Below are positions 25,233 to 34,579 of a stretch of DNA of 64,000 bases, piece after piece (position 1 is the first letter of the stretch; the number at the start of each line of letters is the position of its first letter). Source of the DNA: HGM04593 sp045636125 (GTDB lineage Bacteria > Bacteroidota > Bacteroidia > Bacteroidales > Bacteroidaceae). Below the pieces are notes generated by a model that had not been told where the DNA came from, ran no database searches, and worked only from the letters and a program-made list of their open reading frames with translations. The stretch lies in assembly GCA_045636125.1 (NCBI GenBank), contig JAZTWX010000017.1, forward strand, positions 1 through 64,000, given 5' to 3'. The position numbers were made by a program, and so were the translations under genes.

Positions 25233-26363
25233 ATGTCGGTAGAAATAAAAAAAGTAGACACAAACAGCCTGTTGAAACAGTTCGTGCGTTTTAACTACAC
25301 ACTCTACAAGGAGTGTCCTTACGCTGTTCCCGAACTATACGAGGACACGGTGGACACGCTGCGAAAAGACCGCAACGCGGCCTTTGAATTTTGTGAAGCC
25401 GACTATTTCCTCGCCTTGCGCGACGGAAAGGTTGTGGGGCGCGTGGCTGCGATAATAAACCACCGTGCCAACGAAAAGTGGGGGCAAAAGGCCGCCCGTT
25501 TCGGTTGGATAGATTTTATCGACGACTACGAGGTGTCGGCAGCGCTTCTTGGCACTGTTGAGCAGTGGGCGCGTGAGCGTGGGATGGTTGAGGTACAGGG
25601 CCCTCTTGGCTTTACCGACTTCGACCCCGAAGGTATGCTCATCGACGGGTTCGACCGCCTGGGTACAATGGCTACAATATACAACTACCCTTACTACCCG
25701 CAGCACTTGCAACGCTTGGGATATGTGAAAGATGTCGACTGGGTGGAGTATCTTATTAAAGTGCCCGAAAAGAACTGGGACAAGGCCGAGCGCCTGTCGG
25801 CGATTGTGGCGCGCAAGTATAAACTGCGTGTGGCGCAGTTCAAGACACGTGACGAGCTTGCGAAGCGTTACGGCAACGCTCTTTTTGAGCTTGTGAACGA
25901 GTGTTACGCTCCGCTGTATGGCTACTCGCCTTTGAGCAAAAAACAGATTGAACAATTTATAAAGCAGTATCTGCCTGTGATAGACCTGCGACTGGTGTCG
26001 CTTGTGGTCGATGAGAACGACAACCTTGTGGCGCTGGGCGTGACCCTCGTGTCGCTGTCGCAGGCTCTTCAGAAGGCCCGTGGACGCATCTTCCCGTTCG
26101 GTTGGTGGCACCTTTTGAAGGCTCTTTTCATAAAGCGTCCCAAAAGGCTCGATTTCCTGCTTGTGGCAGTGAAGCCCGAATATCAGAGCAAGGGTGTAAT
26201 TTCGTTGCTCTTCAACGACCTGATGCCGCGTTACATTGCAATGGGCTTCGAGGATGTTGAAACAAACCCCGAGCTTGAAACCAACAACAAGGTGCAGGTG
26301 CAGTGGGAGAGTTTCGAGAAAGAGCAACACAAACGCCGCCGTGCGTTCAAGAAAACAATTTGA
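25233..26363 (+). CDS. GNAT-like N-acetyltransferase
   Basis: 376 residues. The C-terminal half has a GNAT fold: FLLVAVKPEYQSKGVISLLF (acetyl-CoA motif A) and DVETNPELETNNKVQVQWESF. The N-terminal half (QFVRFNYTLYKECPYAVPEL...) is a conserved Bacteroidota extension. The type is conserved in the phylum; the acceptor is unknown. parE begins 2 bases after its stop, so it is co-transcribed with parE, coaD and the protease. Confidence 0.78.
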   Translation: MSVEIKKVDTNSLLKQFVRFNYTLYKECPYAVPELYEDTVDTLRKDRNAAFEFCEADYFLALRDGKVVGRVAAIINHRANEKWGQKAARFGWIDFIDDYEVSAALLGTVEQWARERGMVEVQGPLGFTDFDPEGMLIDGFDRLGTMATIYNYPYYPQHLQRLGYVKDVDWVEYLIKVPEKNWDKAERLSAIVARKYKLRVAQFKTRDELAKRYGNALFELVNECYAPLYGYSPLSKKQIEQFIKQYLPVIDLRLVSLVVDENDNLVALGVTLVSLSQALQKARGRIFPFGWWHLLKALFIKRPKRLDFLLVAVKPEYQSKGVISLLFNDLMPRYIAMGFEDVETNPELETNNKVQVQWESFEKEQHKRRRAFKKTI

Positions 26364-26365
26364 GT

Positions 26366-28315
26366 ATGAGCGAGGACAAAGATTTGATTTTTGAAAATAA
26401 TGCTCCTGTGGAGCTTGTGGAATATACCGACGATAACATACGCCATTTGAGTGATATGGAGCACGTGCGTGCCCGTCCGGGAATGTACATCGGAAAGTTG
26501 GGCGACGGCTCGCAGAGTGACGATGGCGTGTATGTGCTCTTGAAAGAGGTTATCGATAATAGTATCGATGAGTTCAAGATGGGTGGCGGCAAGCGCATCG
26601 AAATTGATATAGAGGAGAACCGCTCGGTAACGGTACGCGACTACGGCCGTGGAATTCCGCAGGGAAAGATGATTGAGGCTGTGAGCAAGCTGAACACCGG
26701 TGGAAAGTACGACGACAAGGCTTTCAAGAAGTCGGTAGGCCTGAACGGTGTGGGCTTGAAGGCTGTAAACGCTTTGAGTACACGTTTCGAGGTGCGCAGT
26801 TACCGCGACGGTGTGGTGCGTGCAGCTGTGTTCGAGGCGGGTAACCTTGTGAGCGATACAACCGAAAAGACAACCGAGGAGACAGGAACGTTCATATCCT
26901 TTACCCCCGATCCCAAACTCTTCCGTAACTACGAATTCCGCGCAGCGTTCATTGAAACGCTCCTGCGTAACTATACTTATCTCAACACCGGCCTTGCCAT
27001 AATGTTCAACGGCAAGCGTATACTCTCGCGTAACGGCCTTGCCGACCTTCTCACCGACAATATGACGGCCGAGAGCCTCTATCCCATTATTCACCTCAAA
27101 GGTACCGATATTGAGATAGCCTTCACTCACGCGCAACAGTATGGCGAGGAGTATTACTCCTTTGTGAACGGACAGCACACCACGCAGGGCGGTACTCACC
27201 AGAGTGCTTTCAAGGAGATGGTTGCTTCTACCATCCACGACTTCTTCTCGGCAAAGAACTTCGAGTATTGCGACATACGCAACGGTATTGTGGCTGCTAT
27301 TGCAGTGAATATACAGGAGCCCGTGTTCGAGAGCCAGACAAAGGTAAGGCTCGGTTCAACCACCATCGCGCCCGAAGAGGGCAGTATGAGCGTGAAAAAG
27401 TTCATCGGCGACTTTGTAAAAGAGGAACTCGACAATTTCCTGCACAAGAACCCCGACATAAGTGATGTGCTGCTTGTGAAGATACAGGCCTCGGAAAAGG
27501 AACGCAAGGAGCTTGTGGGCCTCACAAAGCAGGTGCGCGAAAAGGCGAAAAAGGTGAACCTCCACAATCGCAAGCTGCGCGATTGTCGCATACACTACAA
27601 CGACAGCAAGGGCGACCGCATAGACGAAAGCTGCATCTTCATCACCGAGGGTGATTCGGCGAGCGGTTCAATCACAAAGAGCCGCGACGCGAATACACAG
27701 GCTGTCTTCAGCCTCCGCGGAAAACCGCTCAACTGCTATGGCCTCAGCCGTGCGGTGGTGTACCAGAACGAGGAATTCAACCTCCTGCAGGCAGCGCTTA
27801 ATATTGAGGACGGCCTCGAGGGCTTGCGTTACAACAAGGTTATTGTGGCAACCGATGCCGATGTCGATGGTATGCACATACGCCTTTTGATGATAACATT
27901 TTTCTTGCAATTCTTCCCCGAGCTCATAAAGAAAGGGCACGTCTATATTTTGCAGACTCCCCTGTTCCGCGTGCGCAACAAACGCAAGAAGGGCAAGAAA
28001 CAGGCAGCAGAAAATGGTGAGCAGAAGGGCGATTTTGAAACCATCTACTGCTACTCCGAAGAGGAGCGCATAGCAGCCATTGAAAAACTTTCGCCCAACC
28101 CCGAAATTACCCGATTCAAGGGTCTCGGAGAAATTTCACCCGACGAGTTCCGTAACTTTATAGGCCCCGATATGCGCCTGGAGCGCGTGTCGATGCACAA
28201 GGACGACAAGGTCGACGACCTCTTGTGTTACTATATGGGCAAGAATACAATGGAGCGTCAGAACTTTATTATAGACAACCTTGTGGTTGAAGAGGACAAA
28301 ACAGACGAGAATTAA
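26366..28315 (+). CDS. parE: DNA topoisomerase IV subunit B
   Basis: 649 residues, in the range of Bacteroidota type IIA subunit B. The GHKL ATPase has VIDNSIDEFKMG, RDYGRGIPQGK and GLNGVGLKAVNALS. The transducer and TOPRIM parts follow, with ITEGDSASGS and ATDADVDGMHIR. Start ATG 26366 gives the normal MSEDKDL end; earlier in-frame sequence lies within the GNAT gene. Assignment to ParE rather than GyrB rests on its size, the conserved neighbours coaD and the S41 protease, and lack of a gyrB-type insert. No parC is in the window, so its partner is encoded elsewhere. It decatenates daughter chromosomes. Confidence 0.9.
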   Translation: MSEDKDLIFENNAPVELVEYTDDNIRHLSDMEHVRARPGMYIGKLGDGSQSDDGVYVLLKEVIDNSIDEFKMGGGKRIEIDIEENRSVTVRDYGRGIPQGKMIEAVSKLNTGGKYDDKAFKKSVGLNGVGLKAVNALSTRFEVRSYRDGVVRAAVFEAGNLVSDTTEKTTEETGTFISFTPDPKLFRNYEFRAAFIETLLRNYTYLNTGLAIMFNGKRILSRNGLADLLTDNMTAESLYPIIHLKGTDIEIAFTHAQQYGEEYYSFVNGQHTTQGGTHQSAFKEMVASTIHDFFSAKNFEYCDIRNGIVAAIAVNIQEPVFESQTKVRLGSTTIAPEEGSMSVKKFIGDFVKEELDNFLHKNPDISDVLLVKIQASEKERKELVGLTKQVREKAKKVNLHNRKLRDCRIHYNDSKGDRIDESCIFITEGDSASGSITKSRDANTQAVFSLRGKPLNCYGLSRAVVYQNEEFNLLQAALNIEDGLEGLRYNKVIVATDADVDGMHIRLLMITFFLQFFPELIKKGHVYILQTPLFRVRNKRKKGKKQAAENGEQKGDFETIYCYSEEERIAAIEKLSPNPEITRFKGLGEISPDEFRNFIGPDMRLERVSMHKDDKVDDLLCYYMGKNTMERQNFIIDNLVVEEDKTDEN

Positions 28316-28325
28316 CAGGAATCTT

Positions 28326-28766
28326 ATGGCAAAAACAGCTCTTTTTGCAGGGACATTCGACCCCTATACAAAAGGCCACCATTCAATTGTGCAGCGCGCT
28401 CTTGCCGTTTTCGACAAGGTGGTGGTGGCTGTGGGAAACAACTCGGGCAAGGAAAAGATGCTTGCCCCCCAGGAGCGCAAGGCCGCCATTGAGAGAGTGT
28501 ACAGCGGCGAGCCTCGTGTTGAGGTTGTCGTGTACGACGGGCTCACAATGGACTATGCGCGCTCGATAGGTGCGGCGGCAATTGTGCGCGGGGTGCGCAG
28601 TGTAAAGGATTTTGAGTATGAACGTGACCTTGCCGACATTAACCTGCGCTTGGGTGGCATTGAGACGGTGCTTTTCATAAGCACCCCCGAAAATGCATCG
28701 TTGAGCAGCAGCGTGGTACGCGAGCTTGCTTCGTATGGCAAGGATGTTTCGTCGCTTCTTCCATAA
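28326..28766 (+). CDS. coaD: pantetheine-phosphate adenylyltransferase
   Basis: 146 residues, slightly short but typical for Bacteroidota. It adenylylates 4'-phosphopantetheine to dephospho-CoA, the fourth step of CoA synthesis. GTFDPYTKGHHSIV carries the nucleotidyltransferase T/HxGH motif at 15-18, and RGVRSVKDFEYE and SLSSSVVRE complete it. Start ATG 28326 is 10 bases after parE. The order parE-coaD-S41 protease is conserved in Bacteroides relatives. Confidence 0.95.
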   Translation: MAKTALFAGTFDPYTKGHHSIVQRALAVFDKVVVAVGNNSGKEKMLAPQERKAAIERVYSGEPRVEVVVYDGLTMDYARSIGAAAIVRGVRSVKDFEYERDLADINLRLGGIETVLFISTPENASLSSSVVRELASYGKDVSSLLP

Positions 28767-28779
28767 TTGAACCGTAACA

Positions 28780-30450
28780 ATGAAAAAGATTATATTATTG
28801 TCGTTCTTCTCGCTTGTGGCGCTTTTTGCCGCTGCGCAGAACAATACAATGCCCGCATCGTTGCTTAAACTGCTCACGGTGGGCAATGTAATAAACCGTT
28901 GCTATGTCGACGAAATAAACGAAGACGAAATAGTTGAAGAGGGTATAAGGTCGATGCTCAAGAAACTCGACCCACACTCTACATACACCGACCCAAAGGA
29001 GACAAAAACTCTCTTGGAAGAGATGCAGGGCAGCTTCGGAGGAATAGGCATACAGTTCAATATGCTGGACGACACGCTCTATGTCATACGCGCAACGGCG
29101 GGTGGCCCGTCGGCCCGTGCCGGCATAAAGGCGGGCGACCGCATTGTGAGCGTGAACGACACAGCAATTGCAGGCGTTAAAATGGAGCGCTCCGACATTA
29201 TGTCGCGCTTGCGTGGTGTCGAGGGCACGAAACTCAATGTTCAAGTGAAGCGCTCGGGAGTTCCCGGCCTTCTTCCCTTCTCGCTCGTGCGTGGAAAAAT
29301 AGCTATGGAGAGTGTGGATGTTGCCTATATGGTCGACAAAAAGGTGGGTTATATAAGAATCACATCCTTTGGCGCAAACACCCACAAAGAGTTCGTTACA
29401 AAGCTCGACTCGCTAAAAAACCGTGGTATGAAGTCGCTCATCCTCGACCTTCAGGGTAATGGAGGAGGCTATCTCACGGCAGCGGTGGATATTGCCAACG
29501 AGTTTCTTGAAAGGACCAACCTTGTTGTGTATACCGAGGGCCGCACCTCACCCCGCTACGAGCATCTTGCGCAGGGTGGCGGCCGTTTCACACAGGGCAA
29601 TCTTGTGGTGCTTGTAGACGAGACATCGGCCTCGGCTGCCGAAATTCTTGCCGGTGCCGTGCAGGATTGGGACCGTGGTATCATCGTGGGCCGTCGCACA
29701 TACGGAAAAGGCCTTGTGCAGCGTCCCTTCCCATTGCCCGACAACTCAATGGTGCGCCTCACGATAGCACGTTATTACACCCCTACCGGCCGATGCATAC
29801 AGAAACCCTATGGCGACTCCATAAAGTACCACGATGACCTTATGAACCGCTATAACAGCGGTGAACTCACAAACGCCGACAGCCATTTCTTCCCCGATTC
29901 GCTTAAAAAGTCAACGCTTCGTTTGGGGCGTGCGGTATACGGCGGCGGTGGCATTATGCCCGACTATTTTGTGCCGCTCGACACCTTGCGCTACACGGCC
30001 TATCATCGTCAGTTGGCAAGAAAGGGCAGCATTGTTATGACAGCGTTGCGTTACGTCGATGCTCACCGTGCCGAAATTCTTGCTGCATATCCCACGGTTG
30101 AAGAATTCGATGCCCGTTTCAAGCCCGATAGTGCTTTTGTGCGTGAGTTGCGCCTGCAGGCCGGCCGTGACAGCATTCAGGCGCCCACAGCCGAGGAGTT
30201 CGAAAAATCTCTCCCCGAGGTTACCCGTCAGTTCAGGGCGCTTGTGGCTCGCGACCTGTGGAACACCACCGAGGCAATGCAGGTACATAACCGCGACAAC
30301 GATTTTTTCAAAAAAGGTTATGAATTAATTAAGCAGCGCAATGTCGATAATCTGCTGCTCAAGAAAACCGATGCCGATAAGAAACCGGCGAAAAAGGTAG
30401 TGAAGGAAAGCGCATATAAGAAAGTGCGTAAGTTCCTGCTGGGTAGTTGA
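28780..30450 (+). CDS. S41 family C-terminal processing peptidase
   Basis: 556 residues with a signal peptide (MKKIILLSFFSLVALFAAAQ). An N-terminal helical part is followed by a PDZ domain (about 85-165: GGIGIQFNMLDDTLYV, AGIKAGDRIVSVND) and the S41 domain. The catalytic serine is S285 in ETSASAAEI and the lysine K310 in TYGKGLVQ, 25 residues apart as in tail-specific proteases. After the protease domain are about 150 residues of helical C-terminal extension. Periplasmic, trimming C termini of envelope proteins or involved in peptidoglycan enzyme turnover. The gene ends at a terminator. Confidence 0.92.
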   Translation: MKKIILLSFFSLVALFAAAQNNTMPASLLKLLTVGNVINRCYVDEINEDEIVEEGIRSMLKKLDPHSTYTDPKETKTLLEEMQGSFGGIGIQFNMLDDTLYVIRATAGGPSARAGIKAGDRIVSVNDTAIAGVKMERSDIMSRLRGVEGTKLNVQVKRSGVPGLLPFSLVRGKIAMESVDVAYMVDKKVGYIRITSFGANTHKEFVTKLDSLKNRGMKSLILDLQGNGGGYLTAAVDIANEFLERTNLVVYTEGRTSPRYEHLAQGGGRFTQGNLVVLVDETSASAAEILAGAVQDWDRGIIVGRRTYGKGLVQRPFPLPDNSMVRLTIARYYTPTGRCIQKPYGDSIKYHDDLMNRYNSGELTNADSHFFPDSLKKSTLRLGRAVYGGGGIMPDYFVPLDTLRYTAYHRQLARKGSIVMTALRYVDAHRAEILAAYPTVEEFDARFKPDSAFVRELRLQAGRDSIQAPTAEEFEKSLPEVTRQFRALVARDLWNTTEAMQVHNRDNDFFKKGYELIKQRNVDNLLLKKTDADKKPAKKVVKESAYKKVRKFLLGS

Positions 30451-30470
30451 AAGGCTGTGCGCTTTATAAT

Positions 30471-30505
30471 ACAAACAGGAAATGCTAATAGCGTTTCCTG
30501 TTTGT
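30471..30505. terminator. bidirectional terminator between S41 protease and methyltransferase
   Basis: ACAAACAGGAAA and TTTCCTGTTTGT with an 11-base loop, between two converging genes. T runs are weak on both sides. Confidence 0.6.
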
Positions 30506-30523
30506 GTGTTTGTATGCGATAGC

Positions 30524-31693
30524 TTATAACTTCCCGCAAAGAACGAGCACTTTGCGCTCGTCGGCAAGTGTGGTGGCAAAAATGTATGTGTCGCCGCCTT
30601 CGGCCATCTTCAGCCTTTTGCGCAGCTGCTGAACACTGTCGGGGAAATTTCGCACCGTTATGTTGGCTTTCTTTATTGTTGTAAGCTGCTTTAGTTCGTT
30701 CTTCGAAAATCCTACAACACCTGTGACCTTGAACGCGCGCCCGGGGAAGGTGTCGATGCGTTCCTGCGATGTGTAGAGGTGGCTGTTGGGGTGCAGTTTT
30801 GCCGCTCCCGTGGCTTGGGCAAGGCTTTTGTGGCAGCCTGCTTTTTGAATGGCTGCATTGGGCTCGTAAAGGTATCTGCCAACCTCGCTTGTGTATGTAG
30901 CCGTGGCAGCCTGCTCTTGCAGGTTGGTGAATGAGAAAGTTTGTGCGCCGTCGGGCAACAGGTTTACGCAGTGGGTGGTTGTTGTGGGGGTGCTGTGGGG
31001 CGACAGCACGAGCAAGAGTTCCTTGCACTCGTTGCCGGCAGCCACTATGTGAACTTCCTGCACGTGTTTCAACTCGCGGCAGGCTGCAGTTGCGTCGAGC
31101 ATAGGCGAGCATTTTATTATCACCTTTTCGCTTTTTTGCAGCAAGGCATCTTCGAGCGTGGTAACGTCGGGGGTGCAGTCGGCAAGGGCTACCACCTTGC
31201 GACCGTCGCCGTCGCGTCTGGCAGGGTCTATGAATATTGTGTCGCAGTGTGGCAGTGTGGAGAGTATATCCTCGCTGTTGCCGTTGATTATGCTTATGTG
31301 GTGCAGCCCCAGGGTGGCGAAATTCTCTTTTGCAATGTTGCACAAAAGGCTGTTGCGTTCAATGTATATTGCCTTTTCGAAATTCTGCGCCATATAGCTG
31401 CAATCGATTCCAAAGCCGCCCGTGAGGTCGGCAAGAGTTCTGCCGCCGGCAAGCGATGCTTTGTAGAGGGCCGTTGCCTGTGAGGAGCATTGCTCCATAG
31501 ATATTTTGGGCGGGTATATGAGCCCCTCGCAAGCGGCCCATCGTGGGAGCTTGCTCTTTGCTGCCTGCCACCCCTCAATCTGCGTTATTGCCGCTTGGAT
31601 GTCTACGGTGGGGTAGCGGCGTGCCTGCAGCGCAAGGGTGTGGATATCGTCGTTTCGGTGCTCTTTTATGAATTCTTTTGTCTCGCTGTTCAT
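30524..31693 (-). CDS. class I SAM methyltransferase with THUMP-like C-terminal domain
   Basis: 389 residues. The Rossmann methyltransferase core runs from about 80 to 260: LADLTGGFGIDCSYMA is the SAM-binding glycine loop, IYIERNSLL the acidic strand, and FIDPARRD the DPA/R motif for the target base. The C-terminal part (about 270-389) matches the THUMP-like domain of the Porphyromonas PG_1098 structure family, so it is probably an RNA methyltransferase; the modified RNA is unknown. A perfect promoter ends 5 bases before the start codon (see the findings), suggesting a leaderless mRNA. Confidence 0.85.
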   Translation of the reverse strand: MNSETKEFIKEHRNDDIHTLALQARRYPTVDIQAAITQIEGWQAAKSKLPRWAACEGLIYPPKISMEQCSSQATALYKASLAGGRTLADLTGGFGIDCSYMAQNFEKAIYIERNSLLCNIAKENFATLGLHHISIINGNSEDILSTLPHCDTIFIDPARRDGDGRKVVALADCTPDVTTLEDALLQKSEKVIIKCSPMLDATAACRELKHVQEVHIVAAGNECKELLLVLSPHSTPTTTTHCVNLLPDGAQTFSFTNLQEQAATATYTSEVGRYLYEPNAAIQKAGCHKSLAQATGAAKLHPNSHLYTSQERIDTFPGRAFKVTGVVGFSKNELKQLTTIKKANITVRNFPDSVQQLRKRLKMAEGGDTYIFATTLADERKVLVLCGKL

Positions 31694-31698
31694 TGCGG

Positions 31699-31729
31699 CA
31701 AAGATATACCTTTTTTATATAAGGACAAA
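31699..31729 (-). promoter_or_regulatory. consensus promoter abutting the methyltransferase start
   Basis: Minus strand TTTG (31729-31726), 19 bases, TATCTTTG (31706-31699). The ATG begins at 31693, so the expected start of transcription falls about at the start codon. The -33 TTTG is part of the T run of the pckA terminator. Confidence 0.7.
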
Positions 31730-31731
31730 AA

Positions 31732-31763
31732 AATTGAGGGTAGCACGTGTGCTACCCTCAATT
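31732..31763 (-). terminator. pckA terminator
   Basis: AATTGAGGGTAGCAC and its exact complement with a 2-base gap, followed on the minus strand by TTTTTTTG. Confidence 0.85.
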
Positions 31764-31786
31764 CATTATTATAAGGTCTCTTCTTA

Positions 31787-33388
31787 TTAGAGTTTGGGAC
31801 CAGCAGCAACAAGTGCCTTACCAGCGTCGTTGCCTGTGTACTTTGTAAAGTTCTTGATGAAGCGGCCTGCGAGGTCGAGTGCTTTCTCCTCCCACTGTGC
31901 AGCGTCAGCGTAAGTGTCGCGGGGATCGAGGATAGCGGGGTCAACACCGGGCAACTCTGTGGGAACAACAAAGTCGAAGTGAGGAATGGTCTTTGTGGGA
32001 GCTGTATCGATTGAGCCATCGAGGATAGCGTCGATGATACCGCGTGTATCCTTGATAGAGATACGCTTGCCTGTACCGTTCCAACCTGTGTTCACGAGGT
32101 AAGCCTTAGCACCGTTCTTCTCCATCTTCTTAACGAGCTCCTCACCATATTTTGTGGGGTGCAAGCTAAGGAACGCTGCGCCGAAGCAAGCCGAGAATGT
32201 GGGAGTGGGCTCTGTGATACCACGCTCTGTACCGGCGAGCTTAGCGGTGAAGCCGCTGAGGAAGTAGTACTGTGTCTGCTCGGGTGAGAGGATAGACACG
32301 GGAGGCAATACACCGAATGCGTCAGCCGACAAGAAGATTACCTTCTTAGCGGGAGCTGCCATTGAACCGGGCTTGATGTTGTTGATGTGGTTGATGGGGT
32401 AAGAAACACGAGTGTTCTCGGTTACGCTCTTATCAGCGAAGTCGATCTTGCCGTTTGCATCAACTGTAACGTTCTCCAACAAAGCGTCGCGCTTGATAGC
32501 GTTGAAGATATCGGGCTCGCTCTCTTTGTCGAGGTTGATAACCTTTGCGTAGCAACCACCCTCGAAGTTGAATACAGACTCGTCGTCCCAGCCGTGCTCG
32601 TCGTCACCGATAAGCATGCGCTTGGGGTCGGTAGAAAGAGTTGTTTTACCTGTACCTGAAAGACCGAAGAAGATAGCTGTCTCGCCCTTCTCGTTAGTGT
32701 TAGCCGAGCAGTGCATAGAAGCAATACCCTGCAAGGGGAGGTAGTAGTTCATCATTGAGAACATACCCTTCTTCATCTCACCACCGTACCATGTGTTGAG
32801 GATGATCTGCTCACGTGATGTGAGGTTGAATACTACAGCTGTCTCAGAGTTCAAGCCGAGCTCTTTGTAGTTCTCAACAGCAGCCTTAGAAGCGTTGTAA
32901 ACGATGAAGTCGGGCTCACCGAATGCTGCAAGCTCCTCAGCTGTGGGGCGGATGAACATGTTTGTTACGAAGTGAGCCTGCCAAGCAACCTCCATGATGA
33001 AACGTACTTTCAAACGTGTAGTGGGGTTAGCGCCGCAGAATGCGTCAACAACGAACAATCTCTTGTTTGAGAGCTCTTTAGTAGCGATAGCTTTAAGAGC
33101 GTTCCAAGCCTCTGTTGTAACGGGCTTGTTGTCGTTCTTGTACTCCTCTGATGTCCACCATACAGTGTTCTCCGAAGTTGCATCCTTAACGATGAACTTG
33201 TCCTTGGGTGAACGACCTGTGTAAACACCTGTCATTACGTTTACTGCGCCAAGCTCTGTCTCTTGACCAATCTCAAAACCTTCAAGACCGGGCTTTGTCT
33301 CCTCTGCAAAAAGCTGCTCATAAGAGGGGTTGTAAACAACCTCGGTAGCACCGGTAATACCGTACTTGCTAAGATCTATTGTAGCCAT
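31787..33388 (-). CDS. pckA: phosphoenolpyruvate carboxykinase (ATP)
   Basis: 533 residues from ATG 33388 (MATIDLSKYGI), normal for the ATP-using enzyme, which joins CO2 or ATP chemistry between oxaloacetate and PEP. In Bacteroidetes it often runs in the carboxylating direction to make oxaloacetate and ATP on the way to succinate. Motifs: TGRSPKDKF, NTWYGGEMKKGMFS, FFGLSGTGKTTLS (kinase-1a, 241-251), GDDEHGWDDEGVF-like block and RVSYPINHI. Codon use is very biased, as in highly expressed genes. A near-consensus promoter lies about 110 bases upstream and a strong terminator follows. Confidence 0.97.
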   Translation of the reverse strand: MATIDLSKYGITGATEVVYNPSYEQLFAEETKPGLEGFEIGQETELGAVNVMTGVYTGRSPKDKFIVKDATSENTVWWTSEEYKNDNKPVTTEAWNALKAIATKELSNKRLFVVDAFCGANPTTRLKVRFIMEVAWQAHFVTNMFIRPTAEELAAFGEPDFIVYNASKAAVENYKELGLNSETAVVFNLTSREQIILNTWYGGEMKKGMFSMMNYYLPLQGIASMHCSANTNEKGETAIFFGLSGTGKTTLSTDPKRMLIGDDEHGWDDESVFNFEGGCYAKVINLDKESEPDIFNAIKRDALLENVTVDANGKIDFADKSVTENTRVSYPINHINNIKPGSMAAPAKKVIFLSADAFGVLPPVSILSPEQTQYYFLSGFTAKLAGTERGITEPTPTFSACFGAAFLSLHPTKYGEELVKKMEKNGAKAYLVNTGWNGTGKRISIKDTRGIIDAILDGSIDTAPTKTIPHFDFVVPTELPGVDPAILDPRDTYADAAQWEEKALDLAGRFIKNFTKYTGNDAGKALVAAGPKL

Positions 33389-33499
33389 AATTTGAAAAAA
33401 TAAATTATTTGTTAATAATCGGTTCTTTTTTGCGAAAAACTGCGGCGTTTTTATCAAAATTTTAACATTTTGTTCGAACTTGCCGAGGTTCTCCTAGTG

Positions 33500-33530
33500 C
33501 AAAGATATGTCTTTTTGTTGAAACTCCAAT
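33500..33530 (-). promoter_or_regulatory. near-consensus pckA promoter
   Basis: Minus strand ATTG (33530-33527), 19 bases, TATCTTTG (33507-33500). One mismatch in the -33 box. Leader to the ATG is about 105 bases. Confidence 0.6.
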
Positions 33531-33799
33531 ATTATTAAAGAAAAATTTCTTTAATTGCGGTGAAAAACGCTCAAAAAGTCGCTTTTTGGGCAAATTTTAG
33601 GTACTGTACGGTGTTATTTTGTAATCAAAATGCGGGGAGTGCTGTTTTTGATGCCTCTGTTTTTTGCCATGTTCTTGTGAATTTGTATGGCAAAAGCTGT
33701 AATTTTTGACATTTTGATTATTTGTCTGTTTTTTCTCTTTTTCTTCCACTGCAGCCCATAAATTTTTGTCGCGGGTGGTGGAAAAATGTAAATTTTAAG

Positions 33800-33807
33800 T
33801 ACTTTTG
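33800..33807 (+). promoter_or_regulatory. upp -7 element
   Basis: TACTTTTG fits TAnnTTTG, about 45 bases before the upp start. No good -33 box at the expected spacing. Confidence 0.35.
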
Positions 33808-33851
33808 CGGTAGCGCACAAGCGCTGTCGACAGTAAAACACGAAACGAGAT

Positions 33852-34502
33852 ATGAAAATAGTAGATTTATCGAAGCAGAACACAATCCTTAACCGCTTCT
33901 TGACAGAGATACGCGACAAGGAGATTCAAAAGGACCAGATGCGTTTCCGCCGTAACATTGAGCGCATTGGTGAAATTATGGCCTATGAGATAAGCAAGGA
34001 ACTGCCGTTTGAACCTCTTGCCGTAACTACCCAGTTGGGCGAGGCGGTGCATAATGTACCCACCGGTGCTGTGGTGCTTGGAACTATCTTGCGTGCGGGC
34101 CTGCCGCTGCACACCGGCTTCCACAACTATTTCGACAGTGCCGAAAATGCCTTTGTATCGGCCTATCGCGACTATACCGATGAAACGAATTTCGATGTAA
34201 AGGTGGAGTATCTTGCTTCGCCCCGCATCGACGGGAAATATCTGTTGCTTGTCGATACTATGCTTGCAACAGGTAGCAGCGCCGAACTTTGTTACCGTGC
34301 TATGCTTACAAAGGGTACTCCTGCGAAAGTTATTCTTGCATCGGTTATTGCCAGCCGCGAAGCTGTTGAGTTTGTTGAGGCCAACTTCCCCGACGATGCA
34401 ATTCTCTATTGTGCTGCTATAGACGAGGTGCTCAACGACCACTATTACATTGTTCCGGGCTTGGGCGACGCAGGCGACCTATGCTTCGGTGGCAAGGATT
34501 GA
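33852..34502 (+). CDS. upp: uracil phosphoribosyltransferase
   Basis: 216 residues. Salvages uracil to UMP with PRPP. The PRPP loop is LLLVDTMLATGSS, the flexible arginine segment is RAGLPLHTGF, and the uracil-binding C terminus is YYIVPGLGDAGDLCFG, with conserved Gly/Asp. The N-terminal helix and family length are normal. It stands alone between pckA and the thioredoxin-like lipoprotein, with its own -7 box and a shared bidirectional terminator. Confidence 0.95.
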   Translation: MKIVDLSKQNTILNRFLTEIRDKEIQKDQMRFRRNIERIGEIMAYEISKELPFEPLAVTTQLGEAVHNVPTGAVVLGTILRAGLPLHTGFHNYFDSAENAFVSAYRDYTDETNFDVKVEYLASPRIDGKYLLLVDTMLATGSSAELCYRAMLTKGTPAKVILASVIASREAVEFVEANFPDDAILYCAAIDEVLNDHYYIVPGLGDAGDLCFGGKD

Positions 34503-34523
34503 TAATAATTTCCTTTGATATAC

Positions 34524-34561
34524 AACGCGAATAGGCGAGCCCAGGCTCGCCTATTCGCGTT
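34524..34561. terminator. bidirectional terminator between upp and the TlpA-like gene
   Basis: AACGCGAATAGGCGAGCC and its exact complement with a very short loop, between converging genes. The stem is unusually long and GC-rich. Confidence 0.8.
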
Positions 34562-34579
34562 ATTTGTAGGGTGTGTTGG

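Larger units (their letters stand above)
33389..33851. other. 463-base divergent intergenic region of pckA and upp
   Basis: AT-rich, with the pckA promoter, a -7 box for upp and a perfect ATTAAAGAAA-AA-TTTCTTTAAT inverted repeat (33533-33554). A 101-codon minus-strand frame at 33614-33919 overlaps upp and has low-complexity composition, so I do not call it. Confidence 0.6.

Noticed and set aside
25335..27238. 331- and 335-codon minus-strand frames
   Set aside because: Antisense to GNAT and parE; no family resemblance, high His/Leu/Val shadow composition.
33533..33554. ATTAAAGAAA inverted repeat as terminator or operator
   Set aside because: AT-only symmetric sequence in an AT-rich region, consistent with chance.
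33614..33919. 101-codon minus-strand frame in the pckA-upp region
   Set aside because: Overlaps upp, low-complexity Lys/Ile composition, no promoter or start support.
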